Source: Taudactylus pleione | Lineage: Eukaryota; Chordata; Amphibia; Anura; Myobatrachidae | Length of the DNA stretch: 64,000 nt | Assembly (NCBI GenBank): GCA_031769625.1 | Contig: JAUIMM010000579.1 | Location: 1,116,001-1,180,000, forward strand | Reading direction: 5' to 3' | Shown here: one piece after another, positions 60,441 to 64,000 of the stretch | Layout: each line of letters opens with the position of its first letter | Numbering within the stretch: position 1 is the stretch's first letter | Made by a program: the position numbers and the translations under genes | Notes under the pieces: model-generated | What the model was told of the DNA's origin: nothing | Database searches by the model: none | What the model saw: the letters and a program-made list of their open reading frames with translations, nothing else

Positions 60441-63400
60441 ATATTATTTATTGTGTACCAAAATATTCACACCAATGCTCTCTCCTTCCCACTTACAGTG
60501 CCACATAATACACACACCAATACTCTCTTCTTACTACTTACAGTGCCCCATAATACACACAGCAATACTCTCTCTATACTACTTACAGTGCCCTATAATA
60601 CACACACCAATATTCTCTCCTTACTACTTATTGTGTCCCATAATACACACACCGATACTCTCTCCTTACTACTTATTGTGTCCCATAATACACACAACAA
60701 TACTCTCTCCATACTACTTACAGTGCCCTATAATACACACACCAATACTCTCTCCTTACTACTTATTGTGTTCCATAATACACACAACAATACTCTCTCC
60801 ATACTACTTACAGTGCCCCATAATACATACAGCAATACTCTCTCCATACTACTTACAGTGCCCCATAATACACACTCCAATACTCTCTCCTTACTACTCA
60901 CGGTGCCCTATCATACACACACCAATACTCTCTCCATACTACATACAGTGCCCCATAATACACACACCAATACTCTCTCCATACTACATACAGTGCCCTA
61001 TAATACACACACCAATACTCTCTCCATACTACATACAGTGCCCCATAATATTCACACCAATTCTCTCACCTTTTTACTTATTGTGCCCCATAATACACAC
61101 TCCAATTATCTTTCCTTCCCTCTTACAGATGCTACAAAAAACACACTCAAATATTATTTATTGTGTACCAAAATATTCACACCAATACTCTCTCCTTCCC
61201 ACTTACAGTGCTCCATAATACACACACCAATACTCTCTCCTTACTACTTACAGTGCACCAAAATACACACAGCAATACTCTCTCTATACTACTTACAGTG
61301 CCCTATAATACACACACCAATATTCTCTCCTTACTACTTATTGTGTCCCATAATACACACACCAATACTCTCTCCTTACTACTTATTGTGTCCCATAATA
61401 AACACAACAATACTCTCTCCATACTACTTACAGTGCCCTATAATACACACACCAATACTCTCTCCTTACTAATTATTGTGTCCCATAATACACACACCAA
61501 TACTCTCTCCTTACTACATATTGTGTCCCATAATACACACAACAATACTCTCTCCATACTACTTACAGTGCCCTATAATACACACAACAATACTCTTCCC
61601 TTACTACTTACAGTGCCCCATAATACACACAACAATACTCTCTCCATACTACTTACAGTGCCCCATAATACACACACCAATACTCTCTCCATACTACTTA
61701 CAGTGCCCCATAAACACACACCAATACTCTCTCCTTACTACTTATTGTGTCCCATAATACACACACCAATACTCTCTCCTTACTACTTACAGTGCCCCAT
61801 AATACACACACCAATACTCTCTCCTTACTACTTATTGTGTCCCATAATACACACACCAATACTCTCTCCTTACTACTTATTGTGTTCCATAATACACACA
61901 AAAATACTCTCTCCATACTACTTACAGTGCCCCATAATACATACAGCAATACTCTCTCCATAAAACTTACAGTGCCCCATAATACACACTCCAATACTCT
62001 CTCCTTACTACTCACAGTGCCCTATCATACACACACCAATACACTCTCCATACTACTTACAGTGCCCCATAACACTCACACCAATACTCTCTCCTTACTA
62101 TTTATTGTGTCCCATAATACACACACCTATACTCTCTCCTTCCCACATACAGTGCCCCATTATACACACACAAATACTCTCTCCTTACTACTTATTGTGT
62201 CCCATAATACACACTCCAATACTCTCTCCTTACTACTTATTGTGTCCCATAATACACACAACAATACTCTCTCCATACTACTTACAGTGCCCCATAATAC
62301 ACACACCAATACTCTCTCCTTTGCAATTAGAGAGCTGCATAATACACACACTAATACTCTCTTCTACCCACATACAGTGCCCCAAAATACACACACCAAT
62401 TCTCTCTACTTCCCAGTTACTGTGGGCCATAATACACAAAAAATACTCTCTCCTTTCAGTTTATAGTGCCCCATAATACACACACCAATACTCTCTCCTT
62501 CCCACATACAGTGCCCCATTATACACACACAAATACTCTCTCCTTACTACTTATTGTGTCCCATAATACACACACCAATACTCTCTCCTTACTACTTATT
62601 GTGTCCCATAATACACACACCAATACTTTCTCCTTCCCACGTACAGTGCCCCTTAATACACACACCAATACTCTCTCCATACTACGTACAGTACCCCATA
62701 ATACACACAACAATACTCTCTCCATACTAATTACAGTGCCACATAATACACACTCCAATACTCTCTCCTTGCTACTCACAGTGCCCTATCATACACACAC
62801 CAATACTCTCTCCATACTACGTACAGTGCCCCATAATACACACAGCAATACTCTCTCCATACTACTTACAGTGCCGCATAATACACACACCAATACTCTC
62901 TCCATACGACGTACAGTGCCCCATAATACACACAACAATTCTCTCCCCTTACTACTTACAGTGCCACATAATACACACTCCAATTCTCTCTCCTTACTAC
63001 TTATTGTGTCCCATAATACACACACCAATACTCTCTCCTTACTACTTATTGTGTCCCATAATACACACACCTATACTCTCTCCTTCCCACGTACAGTGCC
63101 CCATTATACACATACAAATACTCTCTCCTTACTACTTATTGTGTCCCTTAATACACACACCAATACCCTCTCCTTACTACTTATTGTGTCCCATAATACA
63201 CAGAACAATACTCTATCCATACTACTTACAGTGCCCCATAATACACACACCAATATGCTCTCCTTACTACTTATTGTGTCACATAATACACACACCAATA
63301 CTCTCTCCATACTACTTACAGTGCCCCATAATACACACACCAATACTCTCTCCTTACAACTTATTGTGTCTCATAATACACACTCCAATACTCTATCCTT

Positions 63401-64000
63401 ACTACTTACAGTGCCCTATAAAACACACACCAATACTCACTCCTTACTACTTACAGTGCCCCATAATAAACACACCAATACTCTCTCCTTACTACTTACA
63501 GTGCCCTATAATACATACAACAATACTCTCTCCTTACTAATTACAGTGCCCCATAATACACACACCAATACTCTCTCCTTACTACTTACAGGGCCCTATA
63601 ATACACACAACAATACTCTCTCCTTACTACTTACAGTGCCCCATAAACACACACCAATACTCTCTCCTTACTACTTATTGTGTCCCATAATACACACACC
63701 AATACTCTCTCCTTACTACTTACAGTGCCCCATAATACACACACCAATACTCTCTCCTTACTACTTATTGTGTCCCATAACACACACTCCAATACTCTCT
63801 CCTTACTACTTACAGTGCCCTATAATACACACACCAATACTCTCTCCATACTACTTACAGTGCCCCATAATAAACACATCAATACTCTCTCCTTACTACT
63901 TATTGTGTCCCATAATACACACACCAATACTCTCTCCTTCCCATGTACAATGCCCAATAATACACACACAAATACTCTCTCCTTACTACTTATTGTATCC
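60441..64000. repeat. Array 2, subfamily 4 (CCTTACTACTTATTGTGTCCC alternating units)
   Basis: Units with CTTACTACTTACAGTGCCCC alternate with units ending CTTATTGTGTCCC, giving a two-type pattern. A block from 60,441 recurs at 61,151 (offset 710; ATATTATTTATTGTG, AGCAATACTCTCTC and CAGTGCCCTATAATAC all agree). Another, from TTCCATAATACACAC at 60,771, recurs at 61,885 (offset 1,114). Units are closer to one another than in subfamily 2, which suggests more recent expansion. Confidence 0.78.

Larger units (their letters stand above)
52094..64000. repeat. 45-bp C-rich tandem array (about 260 units), open at the right edge
   Basis: Head-to-tail units of 45 bp begin near CCACATAAATAGTACACAC. The typical unit contains CAGTGCCCCATAATACACAC, ACCAATACTCTCTCC and TTACTACTTA. 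A typical unit counts 17 C, 2 G, 14 A and 12 T on the plus strand, a GC skew near -0.8, opposite in sign to array 1. The period equals 15 codons, so reading frames persist over many units (up to 366 codons at 60,372-61,472) as peptides of the type THTNTLSLLLTVPHN. Overlapping long frames in other phases and on the minus strand, and the lack of any start or domain context, argue against coding. The array continues past the window end. Confidence 0.96.

Noticed and set aside
60372..61472. Longest open frame (366 codons) as a protein gene
   Set aside because: It is a translation of the 45-bp tandem unit, overlaps other long frames in different phases on both strands, and has no promoter, domain or codon-use support.
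52094..64000. Plain CA microsatellite
   Set aside because: The ACACACAC stretch is only a few dinucleotides inside a clear 45-bp unit.

Overview
The window is eukaryotic, non-coding, repeat-dominated DNA. It has three parts: a G-rich 49-bp minisatellite/satellite array that already fills the window at base 1 and ends near 49,145; about 2.9 kb of non-array sequence (49,146-52,093); and a C-rich 45-bp array from about 52,094 to past the window end. I found no complete gene, rRNA, tRNA, CRISPR or bacterial-type operon. The non-array segment carries short terminal-inverted-repeat (TIR) DNA transposons whose ends look like elements I associate with frog genomes (for example the GGGGTCTA-TTTACTAAGC palindrome and a GGGnCCGATTCAGACCC element flanked by TTA). 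My best guess is an amphibian, probably an anuran, chromosome. This rests on recognition from memory, not on a search.

Array 1 (1-49,145) has roughly 1,000 units. Its plus strand is strongly G-rich. The units are not random variants: rare marker substitutions recur at constant distances, which exposes higher-order repeats (HORs) and segmental tandem duplications of about 1.0, 1.27, 1.84, 4.2-4.9, 5.5 and 11.2 kb. From about 23.5 to 47.8 kb, successive copies of a 4.4-5.5 kb block, close to identical in the stretches compared, account for most of the array.

The middle (49,146-52,093) holds, in order: a decayed array edge; a TIR element (49,413-49,954) with a second palindromic MITE nested inside it (49,684-49,871); a repeat with a degenerate TTAGGG/TTAGGC-like block (about 50,095-50,600); a 22-bp micro-tandem; a 583-bp PIF/Harbinger-like MITE with TTA target duplications (51,140-51,722); and a stretch that could hold one exon (51,927-52,062), which is unproven.

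Array 2 (52,094-64,000) has about 260 units of 45 bp, C-rich and G-poor on the plus strand. It divides into four sequence subfamilies along its length, with local HORs. Because 45 bp is 15 codons, the array stays open over hundreds of codons in several frames on both strands. These frames are repeat by-products, not supported genes.

The most noteworthy points are the HOR architecture of array 1, the reversal of strand composition between two neighbouring large arrays (with a possible distant inverted relationship between their units), the one-per-unit near-match to a p53 half-site in array 1, the acceptor-like pyrimidine tract plus CAG in many units of array 2, and the nested MITE. No new functional system is demonstrated.
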